The notes: generated by a model not told the origin, from the sequence alone. Shown: positions 1-9,537, counted from the first letter of the stretch. The stretch: 58,852 bases of DNA from Verrucomicrobiales bacterium (GCA_027488845.1 JAIYBC010000037.1:1-58852); one strand, 5' to 3'. Program-made: numbers and translations.

Positions 1-2
1 GC

Positions 3-1835
3 TCAGGCCGGAGCCTGTCCGCCGAAGGTGGGACCAACGTGTCGGCCGACGGACTCGAGGGCGCCGTCGAGGTACATCTGGCGGACCCGTCGGCGCTGGA
101 CCTTCCCGCTGGTGGTCTTCGGACAGCCGCCCCGCGCGAGGAACACGACTTCCCCCAATGGCACCTGGTGCTCCAGGGCCACCCGCCGGAGGATCGTCCG
201 GCCGACCTCGTCGAGGTCGAGTCCGGGCAGGCATTCCCGGCGCAGCTCCACCGCCACCACGGCGACCTCACGGCCCCCGTGGTCCACGCTGAACGCGGCA
301 CCGCAGTGTGGACGGACCGCGGGATCGGCTCCCTCCACCGTGAGCTCGATGTCCTGGGGCGCGTGGTTCTTGCCGTTGACGATGATGACGTCCTTGCAGC
401 GGCCGGTGATGTGCAGCTCGTTGCGCTCGCAGAGGAACCCGAGGTCGCCGGTGCGGAGGAACGGTCCGGTGCCGTCGGCCAGCTTCGCCCCGAAGGTTTC
501 GGCCGTTTCCTCGGCGCGTTCCCAGTAGCCCTGGGCCACGATCGGACCGCGGATCCAGATCTCGCCGATCCGTCGGGGCTCCAGCTGTCGGCCCGTGGCG
601 GGATCCACGATGCGGACGTCGAGGTCGGCGCCGAAGCAGCCGCAGCTCATGACGTCGAGGGCGTTCTCACCCGGACGTGCATCGACGGCACGGCCCTCGA
701 CGAAGGCGTGCCTGGAAAGCGTGAGGCACCGGTGGTGCTCGAAGCGGGGCGTCCCGGAGACCCCGAGGGTGGTTTCCGCGAGCCCGTAGGCGTTGGTGAG
801 AGCGCGTGCCCTGAAACCGCACGGCCCGAAGGTTTCCACGAAGCGCCCGTAGGTGGCGCGCCGGATCGGCTCGGCGCCGTTGACCACGAGGGACAGGGAC
901 GAGAGGTCGACGTCGGCGGTGCCGTGTTCACGGGCCGCCTCGACGCAGAGTTCGTACGCGAAGTTCGGCGCGAGCCACACCGTGGCGGAATGGCGCCGGG
1001 TCGCGGCAAGCCAGCGCATCGGACGCTTGAGGAAGGCCATGGGCGTCATGACCACCGCCGGGAATCCGGTGAAGCACGGCTGGAGGACGCCGTACATCAG
1101 TCCGAAGTCGTGCGACTGGGGAAGCCAGGTGACCACCCGGTCCTCCGCCGAAAGGCGGAAGATGCGCTCCTGATACTCGCCGATCCGGAGCAGGTTCCGG
1201 TGGCTCACCATGACCCCACGGGGCTGGGATGTGGAACCGGAGGTGTATTGGAGCAGCGCCAGGTCGTCCCAACCGACCTTCGGACGGATCCAGTCGGCGG
1301 GATCGGAGTCCGGCAGGGCGTCGGTGGCGATCCAGGCGACACCGGGAGGGAGGTCGAGGGAGGGTTCGAGACGTTCCCGGATGGACCCGGTGCAGAGGAC
1401 GCAACAGGCCCGGGCGTCGGCCACCACGGTGCCGAGCCGACGCATCTGTTCCCGCGTGGTGGGGACGATCGCGGTGACGGCGGTCGCCCCGGCGTAAAGG
1501 CAGGCCCAGAAGGCGATGGTGAAACCGAGGTCGCTGGGGAGCACCAGGAGGACGCGACCACCCGTGGCGCCCGCCTCCTGCAGCACGACGGCCAGCCGCC
1601 GGACCTCGGCGTCGAACTCCGCGTAGGTGTGGCGGGCCGTCTCGTCCTCGCCGTTGGACAGGGCCACGTAGGCCAACCGGTCCGGCTGCAGCCGTGCGCG
1701 GAGACGGAGCATCCCCCCGTAATCCCCGAGCGAGGCCTCGTCACGCAGGTCGCGGCAGGGATCGGACGCCGTCGGATCCGCAGGCACGTCCTGCGTTCCG
1801 TCCCGCACCCCGCTGGAAGTGGTTCCCGTGTTCAC
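3..1835 (-). CDS. Fatty-acyl-AMP ligase (FAAL-type adenylating enzyme)
   Basis: The 610-residue protein is an ANL-superfamily adenylate-forming enzyme. The P-loop-like motif YTSGSTSQPRG is present, followed by WLPQSHDFGLMYGVLQP, the FLKRPMRWL stretch and APNFAYELC. This combination is characteristic of fatty-acyl-AMP ligases rather than ordinary acyl-CoA synthetases. The C-terminal GRCKDVIIVNGKN and TTSGKVQRR segments complete the fold, and the length is normal for the family. FAALs activate a fatty acid as its adenylate and pass it to an acyl carrier protein for a PKS, NRPS or lipid pathway. The start is GTG and no clear ribosome binding site is seen. A methyltransferase lies 73 bp upstream on the same strand, so the two may be co-transcribed. 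The acceptor carrier protein is not in the window and may lie beyond its left edge. Confidence 0.88.
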   Translation of the reverse strand: MNTGTTSSGVRDGTQDVPADPTASDPCRDLRDEASLGDYGGMLRLRARLQPDRLAYVALSNGEDETARHTYAEFDAEVRRLAVVLQEAGATGGRVLLVLPSDLGFTIAFWACLYAGATAVTAIVPTTREQMRRLGTVVADARACCVLCTGSIRERLEPSLDLPPGVAWIATDALPDSDPADWIRPKVGWDDLALLQYTSGSTSQPRGVMVSHRNLLRIGEYQERIFRLSAEDRVVTWLPQSHDFGLMYGVLQPCFTGFPAVVMTPMAFLKRPMRWLAATRRHSATVWLAPNFAYELCVEAAREHGTADVDLSSLSLVVNGAEPIRRATYGRFVETFGPCGFRARALTNAYGLAETTLGVSGTPRFEHHRCLTLSRHAFVEGRAVDARPGENALDVMSCGCFGADLDVRIVDPATGRQLEPRRIGEIWIRGPIVAQGYWERAEETAETFGAKLADGTGPFLRTGDLGFLCERNELHITGRCKDVIIVNGKNHAPQDIELTVEGADPAVRPHCGAAFSVDHGGREVAVVAVELRRECLPGLDLDEVGRTILRRVALEHQVPLGEVVFLARGGCPKTTSGKVQRRRVRQMYLDGALESVGRHVGPTFGGQAPA

Positions 1836-1908
1836 GCCGCCGATCTAACGGCGGCGGGCTGTCTCCGACCATGACGGCACCCACACGGAAGGGCCTAGGT
1901 GGTTCCAC

Positions 1909-2811
1909 TCATCTTCCACCTGCCGACACGGAACCGACCGGGTTGCGATAGACCACGGAGATGGCGGTGCAGAGGCGTGACCGGAGCGTGGAGGGAAGAC
2001 GCTGAACGCATCGTTCACCCAGGTTCCAGAGGGGCGCGAAGGCGCGGCTGGAGAACCGGCCGAACCCGGCGTTGCCGGTGAGGAAGGGGGAGCCCCAGAC
2101 GGTCAGGCGATGGAGCTCGAAGCCGGCACGGCGTCCGAGGGCGGCCATCTCGGCCGGGGTGAGCAGGAAGAGGTGGCCGTCGGCGTCCGGCTTGAACTGG
2201 TTCGCCTCGAGGGCCTTGAAGTCGTCGATGTCCGCCCAGGTCGGCAGCCGGTTCCGGAAGAACTCGCCGTTGGGCGTGGTGATCAGCGCATGGCCACCCG
2301 GCTTGAGGAAGCGCCGGCACTGGGCGAGGAAGTCCACGGTGTGGGCGACGTGTTCGACGACCTCGCAGGCCACCAGGACGTCGAACCTCCCGACGACCTC
2401 CGGATCGAGGTCGAACAGGTTCCCGCCGACCACGCGGATGTCCTCGTGGTTCCCGTAGTTCCGGACCTGCTGGGCGAGCAGTTCCGCGCGCAGGTCGTTG
2501 GCGACCACCTTCCGTCCGGCCTCGGCCGCGACCGCGCAGAGCGACGCATCGCCCGCCGCCAGCTCGACCAGGGTCTCACCCGGGAGCGCAAGGGTCTCCT
2601 CGATGGCGAGAAGGGCCCGCATGCGGCCGTACGCCCAGTAGGACGGCGGTGCGGCGGGACCGAAGTTCCATCCGTAGGCGTCCTCCAAGTCGCGGCTCCG
2701 GAGGGGGCGGACCGCGGAAAGTCCCTCGCGGCAGACGCGCTCGAACCGGTCCCATGGGAAGGACTGCCGGTCCAGACGTGGCCGTTGGAACACTTCGGAT
2801 TTCGGGGGCAT
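1909..2811 (-). CDS. Class I SAM-dependent methyltransferase
   Basis: This is a 300-residue protein with a Rossmann-fold methyltransferase core. Motif I appears as VELAAGDAS, followed by an acidic strand end (VVANDLRAE), the FDVLVACEVVEH motif and the LKPGGHALITTPN post-motif. The pattern fits the Methyltransf_11/23 group that acts on small molecules or lipids; the substrate cannot be read from the sequence. ATG at 2811 was chosen because the open frame upstream to a GTG at 2865 has no conserved content. The gene lies 73 bp upstream of the fatty-acyl-AMP ligase in the same direction, so it may modify the same lipid-like product. It is divergent from the response regulator that starts about 160 bp away. 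Confidence 0.82.
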   Translation of the reverse strand: MPPKSEVFQRPRLDRQSFPWDRFERVCREGLSAVRPLRSRDLEDAYGWNFGPAAPPSYWAYGRMRALLAIEETLALPGETLVELAAGDASLCAVAAEAGRKVVANDLRAELLAQQVRNYGNHEDIRVVGGNLFDLDPEVVGRFDVLVACEVVEHVAHTVDFLAQCRRFLKPGGHALITTPNGEFFRNRLPTWADIDDFKALEANQFKPDADGHLFLLTPAEMAALGRRAGFELHRLTVWGSPFLTGNAGFGRFSSRAFAPLWNLGERCVQRLPSTLRSRLCTAISVVYRNPVGSVSAGGR

Positions 2812-2971
2812 GGGATCTTCGGAGGGAAACGCGCCGCGGGAGGATCCTTGCGGAGAAGACGTCACCGCTCAAACGAATAGCCCGACACGGTTTCATCGGC
2901 GCACGGTCATCCGGGGCCTTGCCCAGTTCAGGCGATTGTGGGGAACGCCGTGGGTCGGGAACGCTGGAGGC

Positions 2972-3844
2972 ATGCATCCGACGACCTGCATCGGTTCCGA
3001 AGCGAGGGAAGGGCCTTCCGGCCCGGCGTCCGATCCGGGCGCGCTCACCCGGGTCCGCGTGGTGGCCCAGAGCCGCGGCGAACCCGGCGGGCCCCGCGTC
3101 ACAAACCTGGGCGGCCGTCCGACCCACCGCGCCGGATACCCGAACCCGGGCGCGTCCGAGTCGGCCTCCAGGTCCGCCCGCCAGGGAGTCCGACCGACCA
3201 TCCGGTGCGTGATCGCCGACGACCATCCGATCGTGCTCCAAGGACTGGCACTGGCACTGCGGCAGGAGCCGACGATACAGCTCCTGGTGGAAGCCCAGGA
3301 CGGCCTTTCCGCCCTGGAGTCGGCGGTGGCCTTCCAGCCCGACGTGGCGGTCCTGGACGTCCACATGCCGGGCATGGACGGCCTGGAGGTCGCGAGGGCG
3401 CTGCGGCTGCAGGCCCCCCGGGTGCGTGTGGTGTTCCTGACCGGCGACCGGGACGAGGCCCGGTTCTCCGAGGCCATGACGTTGGGCGCCCGGGGCTACC
3501 TCCTGAAGGAGATGGCCTTGAGGGAGGTCGTCGCGGGGATCCAGGCTGTCGCGGCCGGACAACGGTTCATCAGCCCGGCGATGAGCGACTGCCTGTACCG
3601 CCGTTCGGCGTGGTCGCCGGAGGCCCCGGCCCGTCCGGAAGGCATCGACTCACTCACCCCGACGGAACGTCGGATCCTGCGGATGGTCGCCGCGGACCTC
3701 ACGAGCAAGGAGATCGCGGAGCAGCTCGGCATCAGCCACCGGACGGTCGAGAACCACCGGGCGAACTGCGCGCTGAAGCTGAACCTCCGTGGAAGCCACT
3801 CGCTGTTGAAGTTCGCCTTCGACCACAAGGCCCAACTGGTCTGA
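2972..3844 (+). CDS. NarL/FixJ-family response regulator (orphan)
   Basis: A receiver domain begins near residue 77 (TIRCVIADDHP, acidic pair D83/D84). The phospho-acceptor Asp129 lies in AVLDVHMPGMDG. A LuxR-type helix-turn-helix sits at the C-terminus (LTPTERRILRMVAADLTSKEIAEQLGIS, then RTVENH). Such proteins are transcription factors activated by phosphorylation from a sensor kinase. No histidine kinase gene is adjacent, so this one is an orphan. The ATG at 2972 gives a roughly 75-residue low-complexity Pro/Arg/Gly-rich leader that is not part of the fold. The GGAGG before it is only one base away, so an internal GTG start nearer the receiver domain is possible. Function is clear; the exact start is not. 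Confidence 0.85.
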   Translation: MHPTTCIGSEAREGPSGPASDPGALTRVRVVAQSRGEPGGPRVTNLGGRPTHRAGYPNPGASESASRSARQGVRPTIRCVIADDHPIVLQGLALALRQEPTIQLLVEAQDGLSALESAVAFQPDVAVLDVHMPGMDGLEVARALRLQAPRVRVVFLTGDRDEARFSEAMTLGARGYLLKEMALREVVAGIQAVAAGQRFISPAMSDCLYRRSAWSPEAPARPEGIDSLTPTERRILRMVAADLTSKEIAEQLGISHRTVENHRANCALKLNLRGSHSLLKFAFDHKAQLV

Positions 3845-4013
3845 ATCCGCGGCGGCGCCCTGCAAAAAGACCCGTGTACGCAGTATTCCTTACAACCCAA
3901 CCGCATTCGGTTCACCCATTCGGGTGAACGGGGCCGGTTTCGGATTGGGCTCCACGGCGGATCCGGCTTTGCTGGGTCTCGCGCGCCGTGGCTGTGGCGG
4001 CGCGGAGACCCGG

Positions 4014-5639
4014 ATGACCGAATCCGCCGACAACCCGGAAGGCGCTTCCCCGGACGCTGAAACGTCGCCGGCCGCGGAGCCGTCCCTGTGGCGCTGGGGC
4101 CGTTCCGCGTGGCTGTTGCGTTACCCCGACGGCGCCCCCGCCTTGTTGCCGGCCCGGCTTCGGGATTCGCCTCCGCCCGGCCTGGCCGAGGCGGTGACGG
4201 CCTTCTCGACGTTGCTGCTGGAGTTCCACGGCGAGGCGCCCGGTGCGGAGCGGATGAAACGCTGGCTGCGGGAGACGTCGGAAGGCTCCGCCAAGCCCGA
4301 TCCCGATCGCCGGATCGAGATTCCCGTGCGGTACGACGGCGAGGATCTCGAGTCCGTCGCACGGGCGGCGGGGATGGATCGGGCGGAGGTCGTGCGACGC
4401 CATGTCGGTTCGGCGTTCCGCGTGCGATGCCTCGGGTTCAGTCCGGGGTTCGCCTATCTCGACGGACTGGACCCGGCCCTGCGACTGCCGCGGAGGTCCA
4501 CGCCACGGCCCCGCGTCGCGCCGGGCTCGGTGGCGATCGGCGGCGACCACGCCGGGGTCTATCCGGTGCCCAGCCCCGGAGGCTGGAACCTGCTCGGCAC
4601 CACCCCGGTGCGGCCGTTCGATCCGTCGGCCGCCGTCGAAGGGGACCGGTTCCTCTTCCGGACGGGCGACGCGGTCCGCTTCGTCGAGGACCCGTCGGCG
4701 ACGCCGGATCCGTTCGTGCCGCCCGCGTGGACGGAACCGGAGTCGCCCTGGATGCGTGTGCTCGCAACCGGTGCGGCGCTCGGGATCCAGGATCCGGGAA
4801 GGCCGGGCTGGCGCCGGTTCGGGGTGCCGCCCGGCGGTTGGCTCGATCCGGACGCCGCCCGGGCCGCACACCGGCTGCTGGGCCAGCCGGAGGACCTGCC
4901 GCTGGTCGAGTTCGCCGGCGGTGGACAGGTGTTCGAGGCGGTCATCGCCATGGTGGTCGCCATCACCGGAGCCGATCCGCGGGGGGAGGTCGTCGGACGC
5001 CGTGGGGAGGTTCGCCCGGTGCGGCCGTGGTCCAACACCGTGCTCGCCGCCGGCGAACGCCTGCGTTTCCGGGGCGCGTCGGACGGGGTTTGGAGCTGCC
5101 TTGCGATCCGCGGAGGCGTCGAAGCCCCGCGGGTGCTGGGCGCCGCCGCGCACCATGCCCGCGCCGGACTCGGGGCGTCGCCCAAGGCCGGACAGGGATT
5201 CCGCGGACTGTCGGATCCGTTCCCCCCGGGCCTTGCCGGCGCGGGACGTTGGATCGATCCGGACCGCATCCCGGGCCGCCGCGAACGCACTGTGCGCGTG
5301 TGGCCGGGTCCGCAGGCCGGGGCGTTCGGCGCGGAGGCGGTGAGGCGGTTCCTGCGCGGACCGTGGACGGTCGATCCCCGATCCGACCGGGTCGGCTACC
5401 GGCTGGCCGGACCCGGGATCCCGGTTCCTTCGGGCAACCTGGAGTCCGAACCGGTCCTTCCCGGCTCCATCCAGGTCCCGCCGGACGGCCGACCCATCGT
5501 GACCCTGCCCGAGGGCCCGACGCTCGGCGGGTATCCGAAGATCGGTTGGGTGGATCCCAGCGACCTGTGGCGCGTGGTCCAGACGCCACCCGGCGGAGGC
5601 ATCGTTTGGCAGCCCATGGGATGGGAGGGACTCGCCTGA
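4014..5639 (+). CDS. pxpBC: 5-oxoprolinase subunits B and C fused (KipI-KipA type)
   Basis: The 541-residue protein joins two subunits usually encoded separately. The N-terminal part (about residues 30-230) is KipI/PxpB: it has the signature GFSPGFAYLDGL, then LPRRSTPRPRVAPGSVAI and GGWNLLGTTP. The C-terminal part (from about residue 245) is KipA/PxpC, starting at GIQDPGRPGWRRFGVPPGG, with the LVEFAGGGQVFEA and later QVPPDGRPIVTLPEGPT segments. With PxpA it forms the ATP-dependent 5-oxoprolinase that opens pyroglutamate to glutamate in the cytoplasm. ATG 4014 is chosen because GGAG lies just upstream and the earlier frame is not conserved. The stop overlaps the start of the next gene, so the two are translationally coupled. 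Urea-carboxylase-type biotin enzymes share the fold, but no biotin domain is present. Confidence 0.9.
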   Translation: MTESADNPEGASPDAETSPAAEPSLWRWGRSAWLLRYPDGAPALLPARLRDSPPPGLAEAVTAFSTLLLEFHGEAPGAERMKRWLRETSEGSAKPDPDRRIEIPVRYDGEDLESVARAAGMDRAEVVRRHVGSAFRVRCLGFSPGFAYLDGLDPALRLPRRSTPRPRVAPGSVAIGGDHAGVYPVPSPGGWNLLGTTPVRPFDPSAAVEGDRFLFRTGDAVRFVEDPSATPDPFVPPAWTEPESPWMRVLATGAALGIQDPGRPGWRRFGVPPGGWLDPDAARAAHRLLGQPEDLPLVEFAGGGQVFEAVIAMVVAITGADPRGEVVGRRGEVRPVRPWSNTVLAAGERLRFRGASDGVWSCLAIRGGVEAPRVLGAAAHHARAGLGASPKAGQGFRGLSDPFPPGLAGAGRWIDPDRIPGRRERTVRVWPGPQAGAFGAEAVRRFLRGPWTVDPRSDRVGYRLAGPGIPVPSGNLESEPVLPGSIQVPPDGRPIVTLPEGPTLGGYPKIGWVDPSDLWRVVQTPPGGGIVWQPMGWEGLA

Positions 5640-6361
5640 AGCCGCTCCTCAACTGCGACCTCGGCGAAGGCGAGCCGCGGGAGCGGACCGACGGGCTGCT
5701 CCGCGCGGTGCACCTCGCGAACATCGCATGCGGCGGACACGCGGGGGACGCCGACTCCATCGCGTTCTGCGTCGCCTGGGCCGTGGAACTGGGAGTCGGT
5801 GTCGGGGCGCATCCGGGTCTGCCCGGCGATTTCGGACGGGGCGGCCCGCCGCCGTCGTCCGCGGAACTGGAGGCCCTCCTTCTGGAACAGATCCCACGGG
5901 TGGAGTCGTCCGCGCGCCGGCAAGGCGTCCGGCTGCACCACGTCAAGCTGCACGGGGCGCTCTACCACGCGGTGGAAGCGGACATGGCCCTCGCCGACAC
6001 GACCGCCTCCCTCCTCGCGAGACGTCACCCGGGCACCGCGTGGGTGGGACAGCCGGGCCGGGCCACCGAGGCGGCGGCGCGGCGCGCGGGGATCGCGTTC
6101 CTGCCGGAAGGTTTCCTCGACCGCGGCTACGTGTCCGACGGAAGGCTGGTGCCGCGCGGTGCGGAGGGCGCGCTGCTCGAACCGACGTCGGCGCTGGAGC
6201 GGCTCGGCGGTTGGCTGTCCACGGGTTCGGTGAGGGCGACCGACGGTCCGGAGCTTCGCCTGCCGGTGGCGACCTGGTGCGTCCATGCGGACACACCGGG
6301 ATCGGTGGAGCTGGCCCGCGCCGCACGGCGACTCCTGGACACGGCCGCGTCACCCTCCTGA
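5621..6361 (+). CDS. pxpA: 5-oxoprolinase subunit A (LamB/YcsF family)
   Basis: The 246-residue protein opens with the family signature LLNCDLGEG, followed by ANIACGGHAGD, GVGAHPGLPGDFGRG, VKLHGALYH and AEGFLDR-like (FLPEGFLDRGY) blocks. This is PxpA, the subunit that works with PxpBC in ATP-dependent cleavage of 5-oxoproline to glutamate. The start is taken as ATG 5621, which overlaps the end of pxpBC by 19 bp; the next in-frame methionine would cut into the conserved N-terminus. The same frame stays open for 1.5 kb upstream only because it runs antiparallel to GC-rich codons of pxpBC. The gene order B-C-A and the overlap support one operon. Confidence 0.9.
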   Translation: MGGTRLKPLLNCDLGEGEPRERTDGLLRAVHLANIACGGHAGDADSIAFCVAWAVELGVGVGAHPGLPGDFGRGGPPPSSAELEALLLEQIPRVESSARRQGVRLHHVKLHGALYHAVEADMALADTTASLLARRHPGTAWVGQPGRATEAAARRAGIAFLPEGFLDRGYVSDGRLVPRGAEGALLEPTSALERLGGWLSTGSVRATDGPELRLPVATWCVHADTPGSVELARAARRLLDTAASPS

Positions 6362-6418
6362 CGAGGTCGGCGTCGGATCCTGTCTTGCCTCGACGGCGAC
6401 CGGTTTCATCCTTGGCCG

Positions 6419-8188
6419 ATGAAACGCGTTCTCCTCGCGACGTTGGCGCTGGTCGGCGGCTGCCACACCGGCGACACCGCACGCAGGGGTGGGCCCCATT
6501 CGGCGGATTTCGACCGGTTCTCCGCGGCCTACATCGCATCGCACGAGGCGGCGCGTCCTCTCGAGGCCGTGGCCATGGGGCTGCACGAGCATGACGGACG
6601 CTTCGTCGTCCCCGACCGGTCCGCGCTGGAGAACGAGATCCGGCGCCTGAAGGCGGCGGACCTGGCGTTGTCCGCGGTGAAGCCCTCGAAGCTGGACGCC
6701 GGCCAGCGTCGGGAACTGGCGGTGCTCCAGACCGCCGTCGCCAACGCGCGGTGGGGCTTGGCGACGGTGCAGGCGCCGTGGCGCAACCCGATGTTCTACG
6801 CCGGCGCGCTCGACGTGAGCGTTTACCTGAAGCGCGACTTCGCGCCGCTGCGCGACCGGGTGCGCATGATGGGATCGGTGCTGGAGTCGGCCCCGGCGCT
6901 CTTCGCCGCGGCGCGTGCGAACCTGGACGCCTCGCTGGCGCGTCCGCTGGTCGAGACCGCGGCCGAGATCGCCGAGGGCACCGCGGCGTTCCTCGAGAAG
7001 GACGTCGCCGCGGTGGCGGCGCAGAGCGGCGATCCCGGGTTGAACGCCTCCTTCGCCGCGACCTCGGCCCGTGCGGTGGCCGAGCTGCGGTCCTACGCCG
7101 CGTGGCTGCGCGAGACACGTCTGCCCGGGGCGCACGACCGCTTCGCGATCGGCCGTGCGGGCCACATGGAGATGCTGCGGGCGGAGATGGTCGACCTGAC
7201 ACCGGAGGCGGTGCTCGAGGCCGGGATGCGCGAGCTGCGGGCGGAGCAGGCGCGGTTCGCCGCGGCGGCCCGGGAGATCGATCCGACCCGTCCGCCGGCG
7301 GAGGTGTTCCGCGAGATCCAGGGGGATCATCCGACCGAGGAGTCCCTCCTGCCCGACACGCGCCGGAACCTGGAGGCGATCCGGGCGTTCGTCGTCGCGA
7401 AGGACCTGCTCACCATCCCCAGCGAGGTGCGCGCGCGGGTCGAACACACCCTGCCGCCGTTCCGCGCCACCTCCTTCGCATCCATGGACACCCCGGGGCC
7501 GTTCGAGCGCAAGGCGACGGAGGCCTACTACTACGTCACGCCGCCGGAACCGGAATGGCCCCAGGCGCAGAAGGACGAGTGGCTCACCGCCTTCAACTAC
7601 TACACCACCGACGTGGTGAGCATCCACGAGGCGTATCCCGGACACTACGTGCAGTTCCTCGCGCTGAACGCCTCGCCCGTCGGTCCCGTCGGCAAGGTCT
7701 TCACGAGCTACGCCTTCGTCGAAGGCTGGGCGCACTACACGGAGCAGCTCCTGATCGAGGCCGGTTTCGGGGCGCCCGCCGATCCCGCCAACCCCACCCC
7801 GGAGGAACGGCGCCGCTGGGCGAGCTACCGCATGGCGCAGTCCAGCGAGGCGCTCCTCCGTCTCTGCCGTCTCTGCTGCTCCGTCCAGATGCACTGCCAG
7901 GGCATGGGCGTGGACGCGGCCACCCGGTTCTTCGTCGAGAACGCCTACTACGAGGAGCGCCCCGCCCGCAGCGAGGCCGTCCGCGGCACCTTCGATCCCG
8001 GCTACTGCTTCTACACCCTCGGCAAGCTCCAGATCCTGAAGCTGCGCGACGACCTCCGCCGCCAGGAAGGAGACCGTTTCGACCTGAAGCGCTTCCACGA
8101 CGCGATCCTCTCCCACGGCGCGCCGCCCATCCGCGTGCTCCGCGAGATCCTGCTGCGAGATCCCAAGGAGTGGTCCGCGGTGCTCTGA
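6419..8188 (+). CDS. DUF885-family lipoprotein, putative zinc metallohydrolase
   Basis: The 589-residue protein starts with a short hydrophobic signal that ends in LVGGC, a plausible lipobox, so it is probably a lipid-anchored periplasmic or outer-membrane protein. The C-terminal half has SIHEAYPGHYVQF, an HExxPGH zinc motif, then VEGWAHYTEQLLIEAG, which would supply the downstream Glu ligand. These are the hallmarks of DUF885, a gluzincin-like family of unassigned peptidases. The length is normal for the family. The gene follows pxpA by 57 bp on the same strand, so it might release peptides whose N-terminal pyroglutamate feeds 5-oxoprolinase; this link is inference only. Confidence 0.82.
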   Translation: MKRVLLATLALVGGCHTGDTARRGGPHSADFDRFSAAYIASHEAARPLEAVAMGLHEHDGRFVVPDRSALENEIRRLKAADLALSAVKPSKLDAGQRRELAVLQTAVANARWGLATVQAPWRNPMFYAGALDVSVYLKRDFAPLRDRVRMMGSVLESAPALFAAARANLDASLARPLVETAAEIAEGTAAFLEKDVAAVAAQSGDPGLNASFAATSARAVAELRSYAAWLRETRLPGAHDRFAIGRAGHMEMLRAEMVDLTPEAVLEAGMRELRAEQARFAAAAREIDPTRPPAEVFREIQGDHPTEESLLPDTRRNLEAIRAFVVAKDLLTIPSEVRARVEHTLPPFRATSFASMDTPGPFERKATEAYYYVTPPEPEWPQAQKDEWLTAFNYYTTDVVSIHEAYPGHYVQFLALNASPVGPVGKVFTSYAFVEGWAHYTEQLLIEAGFGAPADPANPTPEERRRWASYRMAQSSEALLRLCRLCCSVQMHCQGMGVDAATRFFVENAYYEERPARSEAVRGTFDPGYCFYTLGKLQILKLRDDLRRQEGDRFDLKRFHDAILSHGAPPIRVLREILLRDPKEWSAVL

Positions 8189-8210
8189 ACGGCCCGACCT
8201 CCCATCGACC

Positions 8211-9518
8211 GTGGCAAAGCCCTTCTCCCATCTCCAGGACCTCGACTACTCGGTGGTGCAGCAATGCATGCACTGCGGCCTGTGCCTGCCGTCCTGTCCC
8301 ACCTACGACGCCACCAAGCTGGAGCGGAACTCCCCCCGCGGACGCATCGCCCTGATGCGCGCGATCGCGGACGGGCAGCTGGAGGCGACGAAGACCTTCG
8401 GCGAGGAGATGTACTTCTGCCTGGGCTGCCTCGCCTGCACCTCGGCCTGCCCGGCCGGAGTGGACTACGCGCGCCTCTTCGAACACGCCCGCGCCGAGGT
8501 CGAGTCCTCCGGGGCCCTCGCCACGCCGCAACGCACCGCGATCCGCGGACTCACCCTCGGATGGCTCTTCACCGACCTCAACCGGCTCAAGCTGGTCGGG
8601 CTCGCCCTCCGGCTGTGGCAACGGCTCGGACTCCAGGCGGCCGTCCGTGCGACCGGGTTGACCCGCCTCCTTCCCGCGCGGCTCAGGGAACTCGAGGCGA
8701 TGACCCCGGCGGTCTGCGACGCGTGGACCGAGGACCTCGTGCCGCCGGTGACCCGGGCCGTCGGGGAGCGGCGGTTCCGCGTGGCGATGCTGGCGGGCTG
8801 CGCGCAGGACCTCCTGTTCAGCGACGTGAACCGGGACACCGTCGAGGTGTTGGCCCAAAACGGATGCGAGGTGGCGACCCCTTCGGACCAGCACTGCTGC
8901 GGTTCGCTCCACGCCCACAACGGCGAGGTGGGACTCGCGGCGGAACAGGCCCGACGCAACATCGACCAGTTCCCGCCCGAGCAGTACGACGCGATCATCT
9001 CCAACGCCGGCGGCTGCGGATCGCACCTGCGCCACTACTCCCATCTGCTGGCGAAGGATCCCGCCTACCGCGATCGGGCGCGTCTCTGGGATTCCAAGGT
9101 GCGGGACATCCACGAATGGCTCGTCCAGACCGGCATACGTCCGCCGGCACCGGCGTCGCCCGGCGTGCGGGAGCGCACGGTCACCTACCACGAGTCCTGC
9201 CACCTGTGCCATGGACAGAAGGTCTCCGCACAGCCGAGGAAGCTGCTCCGGGCGATACCGGGACTGAAGCTCGTCGAACTTCCCGAGGCCACCTGGTGCT
9301 GCGGCAGCGCCGGCGTCTACAACCTCACCCAGCCGGCGATGTCGGCCGAACTGCTGCGCCGGAAGGTGGCGCACATCGCGGAGACCCGCGCGGAGATCGT
9401 GGCCACCGGCAATCCCGGATGCCTGCTGCAGGTGGTCAACGGCTGCCGCGAAGCGGGCCTGACCGTCCGCGTGGTCCATCCGGTCTCGCTCCTCGCCGAA
9501 GCCTACCGCGGCTCCTGA
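8211..9518 (+). CDS. GlcF-like (Fe-S)-binding oxidoreductase subunit
   Basis: Two CxxCxxCxxxCP clusters (C19/22/25/29 and C70/73/76/80) bind [4Fe-4S] centres. Two CCG-type repeats follow: AGCAQDLLF with HCCGSLHAHNGE, and HESCHLCHGQ with WCCGSAGVYN. The 435-residue layout matches the iron-sulfur subunit GlcF of glycolate oxidase and related LutA-like proteins, which carry electrons from a flavin subunit to the quinone pool at the membrane. The start is GTG at 8211, 22 bp after the preceding stop, so the genes may be co-transcribed. The flavin subunits (GlcD, GlcE) are not nearby, so the partner dehydrogenase and true substrate are unknown. Confidence 0.85.
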   Translation: MAKPFSHLQDLDYSVVQQCMHCGLCLPSCPTYDATKLERNSPRGRIALMRAIADGQLEATKTFGEEMYFCLGCLACTSACPAGVDYARLFEHARAEVESSGALATPQRTAIRGLTLGWLFTDLNRLKLVGLALRLWQRLGLQAAVRATGLTRLLPARLRELEAMTPAVCDAWTEDLVPPVTRAVGERRFRVAMLAGCAQDLLFSDVNRDTVEVLAQNGCEVATPSDQHCCGSLHAHNGEVGLAAEQARRNIDQFPPEQYDAIISNAGGCGSHLRHYSHLLAKDPAYRDRARLWDSKVRDIHEWLVQTGIRPPAPASPGVRERTVTYHESCHLCHGQKVSAQPRKLLRAIPGLKLVELPEATWCCGSAGVYNLTQPAMSAELLRRKVAHIAETRAEIVATGNPGCLLQVVNGCREAGLTVRVVHPVSLLAEAYRGS

Positions 9519-9537
9519 GCCCCGCGGAGGGGAAGCC

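Noticed and set aside
4088-5620. Long open frame ahead of pxpA in the same frame, giving a 757-residue protein
   Set aside because: The N-terminal 500 residues are Arg/Gly/Pro-rich low-complexity text, produced by an alternative frame of pxpBC. The PxpA homology begins only at 5621.
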